Assembly (NCBI GenBank): GCA_011033025.1
Contig: WFMF01000194.1
Location: forward strand, 248,001 to 312,000
Direction of reading: 5' to 3'
Source of the DNA: Beroe forskalii
Lineage: Eukaryota > Ctenophora > Nuda > Beroida > Beroidae
Length of the DNA: 64,000 bases
Part shown: piece by piece, positions 23,747 to 35,560 of the stretch
Position numbering within the stretch: position 1 is the stretch's first letter
How the letters are laid out: the number at the start of each line of letters is the position of its first letter
Made by a program: the position numbers and the translations under genes
Notes under the pieces: model-generated
Database searches by the model: none
What the model saw: the letters and a program-made list of their open reading frames with translations, nothing else
Told to the model about the DNA's origin: nothing

Positions 23747-24776
23747 ATGGATAACGTCGAATGGCCCGAAGATGAATCTGCTGCTGCTGCTGCTGCTTCA
23801 AACTCTATAGTTGTACTAACTGAACCCTGTAACGACTTCGACAGCTGGGTTCTACCTACTCCGGAGAGGTCTGATCTGGGTGACACGGAGAAATGGGGGA
23901 TGGACACCTGGACATTGGGGAAGCAACAAACATTACGGCCCCGATGGTCGAACTGCTAGATGAAGTCGAACCAGCTCTTTCGTGTGCCAGCAGGGTTGGA
24001 GGATGGCTGGATTCAATCATCATAGTACCCGAGTCGACGAAAAGCTCATGGGCAACTGATGAGACACTAGCTAGAAGACTGTCACTTGAAGTTGAAAGTT
24101 CTGAGGGACCGAATCAAACAGTGATCTCAATTCACGTCAAGAAGAACCGAATGATACCGATGTCTCACGTCAAGAAGAACCGAATGATACACCGTTCAAT
24201 CTGCACGTAGACTTTAGCCTAGTACATCCAAATCAGAGCGAGAACTCTCGCCAAGGAGAACCGAATGATGCGCTGCATCAGGCGGGGGCTCAGCGAGTGG
24301 AAGACCGGACACAGAGGGACCAGTACAATCGAAGGCGGTACTCTCGGATAGTACCATTCTCCAAGCTTCCTGGACCTGTCGAGATATCGCCTCTTATGAA
24401 GAACAAGATAGATTAAGTCATCAAGGGTCTCCAAAAGATTGTGACGAGGGGCTCCACGAAGCTGACCCCGGCCCAGGTTAACATGATAGGAAGATGTGTC
24501 CGTTTGTTACAAACGGACATTTTCAACCATCTGGAACAAAGAAATGGGCCGAGGACACTGGACACAGGTCAGCAGAGACGGGACTGTGAAGGACAATCCT
24601 GTCACCATGGGATTCAGGTACAACTTAAAGGCCTTTCTAGGCACGATCATGGACTTGTGTAACGAGCTTCGGGATGATCTGCCCTCAATGCCTTTTGGCA
24701 TCCGGAGGGCAAAGTCCACAATCTTGTGGGATCTCCTGAACCGGGTCCTCCACATGGACAATGACTCCCTATACTA
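23747..24776 (+). pseudogene. Frame-broken coding-like region, unknown family
   Basis: Successive stretches look protein-coding but lie in different frames. The first (23747-23959) starts MDNVEWPEDES, with a poly-Ala run from GCT repeats. A second frame from about 23893 reads APMVELLDEVEPALS and on to VESSEG. The third has SRQEEPNDT three times and then RIVPFSKLPGPVEISPLMKN with a stop. After it, KLTPAQVNMIGRCVRLLQTD shifts again before DNPVTMGFRYNLKAFLG and a final stop at 24775-24777. I see no splice sites that would join these. It is either a decayed gene or transposon gene, or a gene with introns I cannot place. GC content is higher than the flanks. Function not recognised. Confidence 0.35.
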
Positions 24777-24829
24777 AGTCCACAATCCACATGGACAGTA
24801 TAATATATGAGACGGAATCAATTATCGCT

Positions 24830-24950
24830 CATTTAACTATTATTTATGATTTAAAACGAATTAAATTTTTCTTATTAAATAACCGAATTAATTAATTAAC
24901 CGAATTAGTGAATTAATTAGTTAACCGAATTAATAGTTAAAATATTTTTG
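24830..24950. repeat. AACCGAATTAATTA short tandem repeat
   Basis: About five imperfect copies of AACCGAATTAATTA with AT-rich spacers. Confidence 0.6.
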
Positions 24951-25070
24951 ATTGTTTATTATACCTTCTTATTAAGGGATTTAAAATCATGTAATTGCTA
25001 TGACCGCCTCCAGTTTCAGAATCACGGAGGGGGCGAGTTGTAGGGACCGAATTATTGTGTAAAAGTACTA

Positions 25071-28000
25071 CTGGAGTAGCAGGGTGTAGTTGAGTGTGCA
25101 CTTCGTTGGCCACGGTTTCTCGGTTCAGGGTCGTTTATTATGTTATTCCGCACCAGAATCACCTAGGTACGCAATTTGTATCGCTACTATGGACCCTGTG
25201 GGGCCATTTTTGTAATCCCCCTCAGGCGCGTATGGTGAAAATTCATATCTCTGTCCAGGAAGGTCGTAGAGACTTCGTTTTTAGCTCAAACGAATCGCAA
25301 TGACCATGTTTTTATGCAATTTTCATCGCGAATATGCTCTAAAATGCTCAGGAAAAAAGTTATGGACCAAAAACTGGTTTTTTAGTGTATCGCTAGCAAA
25401 TTACACATGTTGATTCCATATCTCGGTCCAGGAATGTCGTAGAGACTTCGTTTTGAGCTCAAACAAATCGCAATGACTATGTTTTTATACAATTTTCAAT
25501 GTAAATATATGCCTTAAAGTGCTCAGAAAAATATCTATGGGCCAAAAATTGGTTTTTCAGTGTAGAGCAAGCCATATATAATGCTGCGTATGAATGGGGA
25601 TTTTGCATCTCAGTTCAGGAAAAACCTCCAGACACAATCTTAACCTTAACACAAGGTTGTTTAATGTTGATAAAGCAAAATTTTAAGCCAGATTCACTCA
25701 GGTACTGCAGAACGCAATTTCATTGTTGTTAAGATCCCTGTATATCTATTTTGCCCTATGTTGTTTACTGCCCAGTGAAAATTTGCATCTTGGTCCAAGA
25801 CAATCATAGAAACTCGGTCTTTAGCTTGAAAAACTGACATAGCCATGCTATTTATCTTCAATTTGTTAGCATTAGTAAGTATGTTATGCATAAAAGGACC
25901 CAGGGAAAAGTTATTCATATTAGTAAAAGTACTCATACTTTGAACCGGAATCACTTAGGTAGTTAGGTAAACACTGCACTGTGTCCTTTTTTTCTTTATT
26001 GCCCTTTGGCATTTCTTAAGAGCTTAAGTATTACAGGAATAAATGAAATTCATATCTCGGACCAGAAAGATCCGAGGTAATACAGAAATAAACAATTATG
26101 TGATCTACCAAGCAAGAAACTTCCTAAGACCTCCTAGCTAGGATCAGCTAGATATATAGTGTCTTCTTGCTAGTCCGTCACTTCGTCCGTGAAAGTTTCT
26201 TCTTACTCAAAATATTCATGAATTTCAACATGCTAGGTTTAACTTCCGAGAAAAAGCAATAAATTGTAGCAAGAAGATCCTAGAACGAAATTCCTTGCTA
26301 GGATCCGCAAGCTAGTTTTCCTGCTTGTTCTTCTAGGAATGTAGTTAACTTCGTTTCTTGCACTTCAGAGGAATTTAGGCAATTCTCAATCCGAATCAGC
26401 TAGGTAAACCCTGTGGGCCTCTTTTCTGATTTAAATTCATTGATTAAGTACTAATTGCCCTTTGACATGAGAGCAAACCATAGATTCATACTATCATTAT
26501 ATAAGTGAAACTTTATACCTTGGACCAGGAAGATCAAGGTAATACAAAGACTCGGCTCCTAGGTATGCCAAGCAAGGAACATCCTACTCCTAGTTCTATT
26601 TTTACTGTAGCCAGGATCTCTAAGCTAGTGTTTTCTCGTTAGTTCTTCATTCAAAGTATCTCCTGCTCTCCTATAATATCATGGATCCTTTAGCAAGTTC
26701 CTCTTTCCCATGAATTTCAACTTGCTAGGTTAAACTTTCAAGAAGAACTAGCACGAATGAGCAAGCTAGTATCTTAGTATAGAAGGAACTTCTTTGCTAG
26801 GATTTCCTAGCTAGTATGTTCAAGCTGGTTCTTCTGGTTTTTCCTAGCATTAAATTGAAATTTAAAGACAATATCAGCAAGGAGAAACTTGCTAGGGGAT
26901 CCATGATCTAGGGGCCTAAGGTAGCAGGAGGAACTTTGAAGGAAATACGAGCAACACTAGCCAGGATATCCTAGCGTGGATATCCTAGCTAGGATATCCT
27001 AGCTTGAAAGTTCCTGGCTTCGTACATGAGCCGAATGTTCATTACCTTGGATCTTCTTGGAGTTGGTCGGAGATATGGATTTCGACTTATATGAGAGTAT
27101 TCAGAATATTTTATAGTTTGCTAACAGATTGAATATTCATTCATTATTTGAGCTAAAAACCGAGTGTCTACGATCTCCTTGGACCAACATGCAAATTTTC
27201 CCTATTCAGTATAGCAACCATCAACATTAGCATGTATCTTTAATAAAGCAAATGAATCAATGAAAAAATAAATCAAGTTTTAATCCCATTTTACTATCTA
27301 GGTAAGTAATGTTAACATCCAATTGACAATATACATAATATATTTATGTCTGTAACAGGATATTGCAAGTGAAGAAGTTTTCATGAGTATTTTCAGAGGA
27401 GATATTTCAAAATAAATTGCATACAGTACAGTACCTGAGTAAATCTGATTAAGAATTTTGTCTTGTGAACAACCCTGTGTCGAGGTAAAATCGGTGTCAG
27501 AACTTGGTTTGTCCTGAACTGTCCACTGAGATGCAAAATTGAGAATTTCCATACATACTTACATACTGCTGCATTTTATATGGCTTGCGCTACACTGAAA
27601 AACCAATTTTTGGCCCATAGATATTTTTCTGAGCACTTTAAGGCATATTTACATTGAAAATTGTATAAAAACATAGTCATTGCGATTTGTTTGAGCTCAA
27701 AACGAAGTCTCTACGACATTCCTGGACCGAGATATGGAATCAACATGTGTAATTTGCTAGCGATACACTAAAAAACCAGTTTTTGATCCATTACTTTTTT
27801 CCTGAGCATTTTAGAGCATATTCACGATGAAAATTGCATAAAAACATGGTCATTGCGATTCGTTTGAGCTAAAAACGAAGTCTCTACGACCTTCCTGGAC
27901 AGAGATATGAATTTTCACCATACGCGCCTGAGGGATTATAAAATGGCCCCACAGGGTCCATAGTAGCGATACAAATTGCGTAACTAGGTGGTTCTGGTGC

Positions 28001-28081
28001 AGAATAACATAATAAACGACCCTGAACCGAGAAACTTTGTGGCCAACGAAGTGCACACTCAACTACACCCTGCTACTCCAG
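25071..28081. mobile_element. 3-kb non-autonomous element with very long inverted repeats
   Basis: Ends are CTGGAGTAGCAGGGTGTAG and its reverse complement, flanked by TA (25069-25070 and 28082-28083). The arms match closely for about 520 bp (25071-25595 and 27560-28081) and recognisably for about 650 bp. Within each arm a roughly 180-bp module repeats twice, with TCTCGGTCCAGGAATGTCGT, GAGACTTCGTTT and CTCAAACRAATCGCAATGA. Diverged copies continue into the interior. The centre (about 26100-27010) is full of CTAGCTAGGATATCCTAGC-like palindromes. No transposase frame was found. The TA duplication and the terminus shared with 21538-22328 suggest Tc1/mariner-type mobilisation (inference). Confidence 0.85.
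26100..27010. repeat. CTAGGATATCCTAGC palindrome cluster
   Basis: Some fifteen variants of CCTAGCTAGGATC, ATATCCTAGC and TTGCTAGGATC are scattered at irregular spacing in the element centre. Four GATATCCTAGC copies lie together near 26960-27005. Every variant is palindromic or nearly so. Confidence 0.65.
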
Positions 28082-28242
28082 TATACGGTATATAGGTATT
28101 AATTTTTGCACTTTCCAATTTCCATGCTAGAGATATTAGCGGCTGAGATCAGAGCTTGGGACTTGAGGAACAGCATGTGATTTATTGCAATACCCCGAGT
28201 CTGGCATGATAATTGAATTCACAGCTTATCAGTTATGTAGCT

Positions 28243-28915
28243 CTTTAAGGGTTAGGATCAGGATGAGGTCAGGGATTTGTTAGGTTAAGGGTAATGATTA
28301 AGGTTTCTGTTAGGATTGTGGTTAGTATAGGCTTAGTGGTTAGTATTAAAGGCTTAGAATACTAAAATATTAAGGTTTACCTTTACATCTGTAACGTCAC
28401 TCAGAGCCGTTTGGGTATGTGTCCCATATAACTCTGCCTGAGTGACGTCACAGACCAAAACCTCAATCTTTTTGTATCCTAACCCCAACCATAACCTTAA
28501 TCCTTAGGGGCCATCCAGAAATGAGCTCATCAAAAATCGGCCTTTTTTGAACATACATACATACTACCTCATCTTTTGGGAAAGATACATACATACCCAA
28601 ACCTCATCTCTTCATCTCATCATTTCAAGATTTATGTTACGTCACTCATGCAATATCAAAGGCTGAAGGGACGTCACCACTGCAATTTAAGTAAGATCAA
28701 CTAAATTGTGATTTAGGTCCAACATTGGTCCAATTTTCCAACGAGCGGTGATGAGCTCATCATTTTGCAAATCCTACATACATACTACCTCATCACTGCC
28801 TCATCATTTCCAAAACATACATACATACCCAAGTGATGAGCTCATTTCTGGATGGCCCCTTACCCTAAACCTAACAAATTCTGACTAATCCAGATTCTAA
28901 CCCTAGCCGTTAAAG
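28243..28915. mobile_element. Inverted-repeat element with TTAGG-rich arms, host of a nested MITE
   Basis: The left end CTTTAAGGGTTAGGATCAGG and following GGATTTGTTAGGTTAAGGG resemble the reverse complement of the right end, CTTTAACGGCTAGGGTTAGA then AATTTGTTAGGTTTAGGG. A central hairpin pairs 28389-28404 with 28438-28453 (CTGTAACGTCACTCAG and CTGAGTGACGTCACAG). The right arm is split by the MITE at 28507-28859. No clear target duplication was found, so the outer boundaries are approximate. Confidence 0.6.
28507..28859. mobile_element. MITE with GGGGCCATCC inverted repeats and TTA duplication
   Basis: The terminus GGGGCCATCCAGAAATGAGC then TCAT is matched perfectly by its reverse complement at the right end, 24 bp in all. 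TTA flanks both sides (28504-28506 and 28860-28862). The interior has short inverted modules containing TACATACATACTACCTCATC and GAGCTCATC. A 3-bp TTA duplication is typical of PIF/Harbinger-type elements; there is no transposase here. It sits inside the right arm of the 28243-28915 element, so it is the younger insertion. Confidence 0.85.
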
Positions 28916-28919
28916 TGCT

Positions 28920-30397
28920 AGATGCGCTTAATGTTTTTTTATGAGTGACGTCATCATCATAGATAGGGTTATTTGGATGTTATCATTGGTGCAGTAAATT
29001 CAGGCGCGAAATTTACGACCAGATACGCCGCCAAATGAGCTTTAAATTTTTAAAATGCTTGCCCTCCAAAAAACCATGATACAAAAAACCAAACCATTTC
29101 GTTTTGGAAAAAATAAAGTTCTGAATACGAGATTCATTTTGAAAACCGTTAATTGATATGCTTATATTGAAACCAAAATTTCTTCAACTTAAGTTAAAAA
29201 TTTCACAACGCTGCCCGGCCATGATGGTCACCATACTTGGGTTAAATTTACGTTATATATTTTGGTTCATTATTTTGTATCACTCAATAAAAATTGATAA
29301 GACTGATTGTTTCATTGACTATTTACCAAATTAAACAATTTGCCAAATCCCGAGTTTATTAACCATCTCGTTCCTCAGTCCTTAAATCTCGCACACAGCT
29401 GATTCTGAAAGTCCTCACACCTGCCTGAAGAGAAGACTGTAGTACTCCCACTGGTTCTCCGTAGGACTCTCGGGGTATTCCCGGCAGTCTCAAATCAACT
29501 CACATCAACTCACTTCGTATACTGATTTCTGCCAGGGATTCTCTTTCTGCTCATCAACTCACTTCGTATACTGATTTCTGCCAGGGATTCCTCTTTCTGT
29601 CACACCAACTCACTTCGTATACTGATTTCTGCCAGAGATGCCTCTTTCTCCGCTTCTCCTGGGGGATGTAACCTGCAATAACAGTTCCAAAAGATATAGA
29701 TTCACAGATAAGATTCACAGATAAGATTCACAGATAAGATTCACAGATAACTGGGATCAACAGTTTGGCTCAATCAACAATCGCCTCAGCTCATCCCATA
29801 ATCCAATGAATCCGATATATTGATAAGTGTAGGTGGAGTCAAGAGCTCATTGATTGAATGAGAGCTGGACGACGTATTTTCAATGTGACCTACGTGACTA
29901 ACTGATTAGGAGCATTACATATTATATATCGTAATATACATGTGTAGTCTGAGAGATGAATTAAAAACCATTCGCATCTGTGCTTCGTTTGCTGTTCAGT
30001 GATCCACTAATTATGGTAGCGGAGACCGTGTATGCTAGAGCTGAGAGAATTTTATTTCACGTTGAAACTTCGTGCGAATACATGCGTGATATGGGGAGAC
30101 CGTTAAAATAAAAATAATATCAATCTACCTTCCTTTGAAATTTGTAGTAGTACGAGCGATCTAGCTTTAATACCTTTGACACTATATCACTGACGCACTG
30201 TAGTATTACGCTTCTGTCTGAAATGCTTCCTGGTTCCGCCCTCGCCTCTGACGCCCCGGGTTATCTGAAACTATTAATAAGGGTAGTTTAATATTTTGAA
30301 TTCTGTCATACAGGTGTCTATGAAGCACGGAATCCGTAAATAGAATGTTCTGTTCGACGGACAGATTAGTCTATTTAAGGTTCAAAATGCCGCTATA
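28920..30397. other. Unassigned sequence with two short tandem repeats
   Basis: Three copies of CAACTCACTTCGTATACTGA then TTTCTGCCAGGGATTC lie at about 29505-29655. Four copies of AGATTCACAGATA lie at about 29696-29751. No gene recognised. Confidence 0.55.
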
Positions 30398-30409
30398 TTT
30401 CTAATGTTC
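30398..30409. repeat. LINE target-site duplication, left copy
   Basis: TTTCTAATGTTC, identical to 36111-36122, marks the 3' end of the retrotransposon. Confidence 0.9.
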
Positions 30410-30859
30410 TACTACTAAACGGGGGATGGATCCACGAGAGATCCAAACAGAGTCCCCAGCACGGGACCTCCCGCTGGGAGGTCCCTGTTGCTAGGCTACT
30501 GTGGATGGGAACGAGTCCCGCGTACCTCCTTAGGAGGACCAAGATGCCGGGCATCTTGGTGAGGCCAACATGGTTACGGGAAGGGAATTCCTGCCCAGTG
30601 TTGGTGATCCAGGGTACCGTCGGGTCCTAACCCGGGTCAGGACCCGTGGTACCCTTTAAACTGGATCTTCCTGTCGCAAGACCAGGAGGATCCCAAGGTT
30701 AGTTTGCTGCAGGATCGTTGTCGGCTTTTCTAGGTTCCAGTCGCCCAGTCCTATGAGCGTAGCTAACAATCCTGTTTATCTTGAACTTGTCGAAGATGTC
30801 GGTCCCTGAGCAGTAGTAGGTACCGAAGAACTCCGCCCTAATACTGCTCAGGACAGGGC

Positions 30860-31000
30860 ATTCCGAGGAAATGTGACACCGTCTCTTCTTCACTCAGGCA
30901 GAGTGGACAAGTTGTATTCACAGCGGGGTTCAGTTTCTTGAGGTGGTAGTTTAGGGCTGCGTGGCCAGTCAGAAGTTGAGTGGCCACTCAGGTCCCTTCT
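30860..31000 (-). pseudogene. LINE C-terminal zinc knuckle
   Basis: In one minus-strand frame the sequence reads NYHLKKLNPAVNTTCPLCLS then EEETVSHFLGMPC, a C-x2-C-x(n)-H-x(n)-C knuckle typical of the C-terminus of I- and Jockey-like LINE proteins. It is in a different frame from the RNase H part. Confidence 0.75.
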
Positions 31001-31106
31001 ACCCATGCTGCGCAGCTTCCTTAGTAAATCTGTCCCTCCACATAATGCCGAACATTCTGGGAGGGTCAGCCTTGAAGGAGCTGGTCCAGACCTCAAACGT
31101 CTTCCT

Positions 31107-31642
31107 CTAGAGCCGCGTAACAGACGTTACGCGAATAGGAGTGTTCACTGGTGGCGTTATGTTTTCATTGGCCGACCCAGCTTTCGCCGTAAGGTCGGCT
31201 AACTCGTTTCCCTCAAAACCACTATGGGCCGGTATCCAGCTGAGTGTTACGTCATTGGATTGGCCCAGTGCGTTGAGGTGGAGTTTTTTGGCCCTGAGGG
31301 GCATCTTGTTCTTGATAATTGTGCTGTTAATCGCATGGATAGCAGATTTACTGTCACAGTTTATCAAGATCTTGGGTTGTCCTTCAGTGCGTGTTCCTGT
31401 AAGATTTCGGCTGTCTTTGCGACTGCAAAGACTTCCGCTTGGAACACTGTACTGTGTTTACCCAGGTGGTAGGGTTCACTCTGATTCAGGTGGGCCAAAT
31501 GTGGCCCTCCACGTATCACCACCCCTGCTCCTGATTGGTCGTTAATTCTAGATCCATCAGTATAACACAATGTCATAGTTACCTTCCTCCGGTCCTCCAT
31601 ACTCGTCCCTCGAGGGGAAGCACACGCAGAACCGCTGGTCAA
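31107..31642 (-). pseudogene. LINE RNase H domain
   Basis: Motifs in order: LCYTDGSR with the first catalytic Asp, FQAEVFAV with the catalytic Glu, NCDSKSAI with the next Asp, then SWIPAHSGFEGNELAD with the last His and Asp. All key residues of a type I RNase H are present, but the domain is split between two overlapping frames near 31365, so a frameshift is required to read it through. Confidence 0.88.
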
Positions 31643-31822
31643 TACTAAGAATTGGCGTTATTGGATCGTGTTCCGAGGAGGCTACGTCTCTGGGCAGTGC
31701 CCTGAGGAGCTTCTCGTTTGTGTCAATGTGGCTATGATGCGGATCGAGGGTTTCCCAGGCGGCGGAAGACACCAGTGACCATTGGTCTTCAACCGTAAGG
31801 CCTCCTCGCTGCGCAGCACTCG

Positions 31823-33364
31823 TTAATCCACAAAGTTATTGGGGGCATGCCCGTGATCGCACATCCAGTGCTTTGTGTTGGGTGTCGAGGGCATGGCTCC
31901 TGTTATTAGAACATTTGCCAACCTCTGTACCCCCGTAAGCAGTTTCTGGTTGTGTTGTTTCTGCATGCCAGTAATCCAGATGGTTGATCCGTACGTGAGT
32001 ATCGGTCTGACCATCACCTCGTAGATCCAGCGCATGGTAGTCGGACTAAGGCCCCAAGTGGGTCCCACCGCTTTCCTGCACTGCATCAGCAAGGCTTTGG
32101 ACTTCTTGCATGCATAGTCAATGTGATCGTTCCACGAAAGTTTCGAGTCAAGAGTGATACCCAGGAATTTCGTGGTCGTTCGCATTTCTATCTCTACGCC
32201 ATCCACTTTCAGGGGCCTGGTGAATGACCAGTTCCTCCTGTTAGTGAACATGACGCAGTGTGTCTTCACGTGGCTCAAGGTAAGCCCGTGCGATTTGCAC
32301 CACTGGTTGATACTGTTAAGACTCTTCTGCATTACCTCTCTCAAGGTATCCGCATCAAAGCCTTGGATGTTACAACCTGCTGGTTTTGGGGGTGGTGACC
32401 ACAGAGACCAGGGAGATGTCGTCCATGAACCCTTGCAGGTCGCATGGAATCTTATCCCTTGTGTACTCTAGAAGGTCGTTTATCACGAGGTTCCATAGGA
32501 ATGGGGATAGAATCCCCCTGGGGACACCCGCGTAGTATGGCTATGACTTTTCTCCTTTCCCTGTAATTCAACTGTGGTGTGCCGGCAGCGGATCATTGAC
32601 ATGATCCATCTGTTCACACCCTGTGATTTTGCAGTTCTTGGATAGGGCATTGCCTATGGAGTCAAACGACACATTGTCGAACGCTCCTTCTATGTCTAGG
32701 AAAGTTCCGAGTGCCATTCCTTTGTTAAGGAGAGTCATCTCGATTTTTCCTGACTAGCTTGTGGATATGGCCGTTGTCGAGTGGCCCCGCTTGAAACCAA
32801 ATTGTTTCTTGCTGAGCCTCTCGTAGATTTTGAGATCCCGCTTCCATATGCCATGGTATCACCCGCTCCATCCACTAAGGATGACGGGTGACAAGGTGAT
32901 TGTCCTAAAGGACTTGGGATTCTGGTAATCATCCTTCCCAGGTTTTGGCAGAAAAGATACCACTGGAGTTTCTCCATGTTTCAGGAGTGTGCCCCAATTG
33001 GTAGCTTGCTCTAGCAATGCTAATGAGCGTCGCTAATACTGCCCCAACCCTTCTGAAGCATGATAGGCCGTATCCCGTCCGGACCTGCCGCCGATAGAGG
33101 ACTGAACTCCTGCAGTGCCCTTTTCACTCTATTCTCAGAGAATATGTGATCGAGTCCACGGCTGCTCAGTCTCATTGGCTGTTTCTGTGGATTGCTATCC
33201 ACATGGTTCCCAAGGTCGCCAAAGTGCACTTCCGTCATGCGCTCCAAGGTTTCTGTCGGGGTCTCGGTGAGACTCCCGTCTTTCTTCCTTACTGCGCATA
33301 ACTTTGGTGTCCTTGTTGTCCTTGATGAGGCTAGAGATTCTTTTCGATTCGGATTTTGACTCAA
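31823..33364 (-). pseudogene. LINE reverse transcriptase domain
   Basis: Downstream of the finger motif SAAGPDGIRPIMLQKG (about 33080) the frame is lost and regained several times. The catalytic box reads GFMDDISLV (about 32410), the FxDD form of YADD with both Asp kept. The thumb and connection region is a continuous stretch from 32344 to 31823, with TKFLGITLDSKLSW and VRPILTYGSTIW, both standard LINE landmarks. The frameshifts rule out a functional product. Confidence 0.88.
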
Positions 33365-33799
33365 TTTCTTTTAGAAATCTCTGTATTTCTCGGAGATCAC
33401 CCCGATCCCGGAGTTTTTCGTATTTTTCCGAGAGTCCTTTTCAACGAGTTGAGGTTAGGGTCTCGGTTTTTCTTTAGATGCCTTCTGATCCTTCCTCTCA
33501 TCTCCTCCTCGCATCCTTCACTTCGGCCGTATCCCACGGGGGTGGTTTAACCTTCGCTGACACGTATGTCAGCTCGGTAGCCGTGTTGAAGGACGCGATG
33601 ATGTTTGGACGAGCAGATCCGCCGCCACGTCCAGCTTCTCCGATGAATCGATGACGCTGAACGCATTGGTGTGGTTGGACATCCTCTTGGCCAGGTCAGA
33701 CTCAAAGACTTCCCAATTGGTTTTCGAGATGTCTCTGAAGTTCTGTCTGTCAAGGAGAGTGCTTCCTGTTGATTGGAATGTGATGAAACGGTGGTCCGA

Positions 33800-34481
33800 G
33801 GTGCTCTAGTCAGTCCCCTCGTGCACCCTCCCAGTCCGACACTAGTTTGTGTCCGGACCGGTTGGTGATCGTGAGGTCTATAGAGTTACTCCAGCGGCCG
33901 TTGTCAAAGGTGGGAGAGTTCCCCACATTCTCAATAAACAGGTCGTTCATAGTATGTATTCGAGGAGTTTATCTCCTCGTTCCTTGCGTTTCTTATCACA
34001 GATCCTGCTCTTCCATGCCGTGTTATGGGCATTAGAGTCAGTGCCTATGATTAGCGCGATGTTATGCTTCTTCGCATGGTTGACAAGGTTCTTGAAATCC
34101 TGCGAGGGGCATTCTACATCGTTGCCGTCCATGTAGCAAGACGCAACTAGTGTCTCGGTTCCATCCACCTTGGTCTGCACAACTGCACAGTCCTCAGTAG
34201 TGATAGAGTCCTTCGACCATACCTGCCGCTCCATGGATTTTGGGAAAAAGATGCTAGCTCTTACAGGTTTCTTAGGGTTCTTGCAGGTTGAAGCCCGCAA
34301 GCAAATAAGATCCCTTTGAGATCACACCTTTCCCATTGACGTGAGGTTCCTGCACAAGTATCAAGGGCTTTTCTATCTTACGAATAAAATAGCCCAAGTC
34401 CTTGGAGGCCTGACGTTGTTTATTCAAATTGATCTGGACAAAGCCCAGACTTTCTTTGAATTTCTGCCACCCTTGCGGCAA
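33800..34481 (-). pseudogene. LINE apurinic-type endonuclease domain
   Basis: The start of the second ORF (ATG at 34481) reads LGFVQINLNKQRQAS and VQEPHV (the N and E active-site positions of the exonuclease-endonuclease-phosphatase fold). Then, in other frames, come IIGTDSNAHNTAW (the GDFNAH motif) and WSNSIDLTITN (the terminal SxIDLT motif). At least two frameshifts separate these. Confidence 0.88.
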
Positions 34482-34969
34482 ACCATAGGTTTTTCCGTTG
34501 GGTGGTTTTTCTATTAGTCTTAGAGTGTCGGTCGGTGGAATCGCAGTTATTCATGGAGGGGTGATGGAGTCCAAAGTCTCCCCACCCTCCAGCGAGTGGA
34601 TTTCAGTCTACAGACCTTGGCCGACCTATTACCCGGGGGTACAGATCACCACGGTTCGCGAAGTACATGGAAAATCAAGCACCGACCCTAGTGAGCACTC
34701 TATGACAGCCACGCGCACAAGATGCTGTGTACACGTTAATTGATTTTATGGCGATTAGACCTGTCAAGGAAATCGCGCGCCGTCCATCATAGTCTTAAAA
34801 AAGATAAGATACATGACGTGTCGGCTAGGATATTCCTTATCAGCCTTTTGATATGCACATAGTACATGATCTATCCGGCTGTAACTGCAATCTAGATTAC
34901 ACGAGATAATCCAGTATACAAGCACAAGCCAGACAGAGGTGTACCCGTAGCTTTGTCCAGCCAGTATCC

Positions 34970-35560
34970 CTGTGGGACCCACTGTGTGGACTGGGTTGCA
35001 GGGGTATTTTCTATCGTAGCAGAACCCTCCTCCAGGGGGAGAGCCCCCAGCCGCAGCAAGTTTCGACCCATCGTAGCAGAGTCTTCCTCCGAGGGAGGAA
35101 GTCCTAGCCACAATATGCCTCAGCTCGCCGCAGCTGAGAACCCCCTCCTGTGGGAGGTCCTAGCAGCGATATGGTTTGCCGTGATCGTATAAAATCCCTA
35201 TTTCAGGGTGGGGAGCTCCTCGCAACGACACGCCTCAGCCCTATCGCCACAGGGTCTTTCTCTGAAGAGAAGCCCCTGCGGCAATGTGTTTCAAGCTCAC
35301 CACGAGGTGCTCCCTTCCTGCTAGTGATCCTAGTGTCGATACTGTTTGTCTCATCATAGAAGAGCCCTCCCCCTGGGTGGGTGCCCCCCGCAGTAGCAAG
35401 CCCGTATTCACGGCCGCAGAGTCTTCTTCCGAGGAGAGAAGTCCTAGCAGCCGCAAACTCAAGCCTGCTGTCGCAGGGTGCCCCCTCCTATGAGAAGTCC
35501 TAGCTATGATGAGGTTTGCCCCACAGAATCTCGGGTAGTGATGGAATATGCCACTTACAC
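34970..35560. repeat. Tandem repeats in the LINE 5' region
   Basis: Seven or eight diverged units of about 75 bp contain AGAGTCTTCCTCCGAGGGAG, AAGTCCTAGC and CGCAGCAAG. On the minus strand they precede the endonuclease ORF, where I-group LINEs often carry promoter or 5' UTR repeats. Confidence 0.75.
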
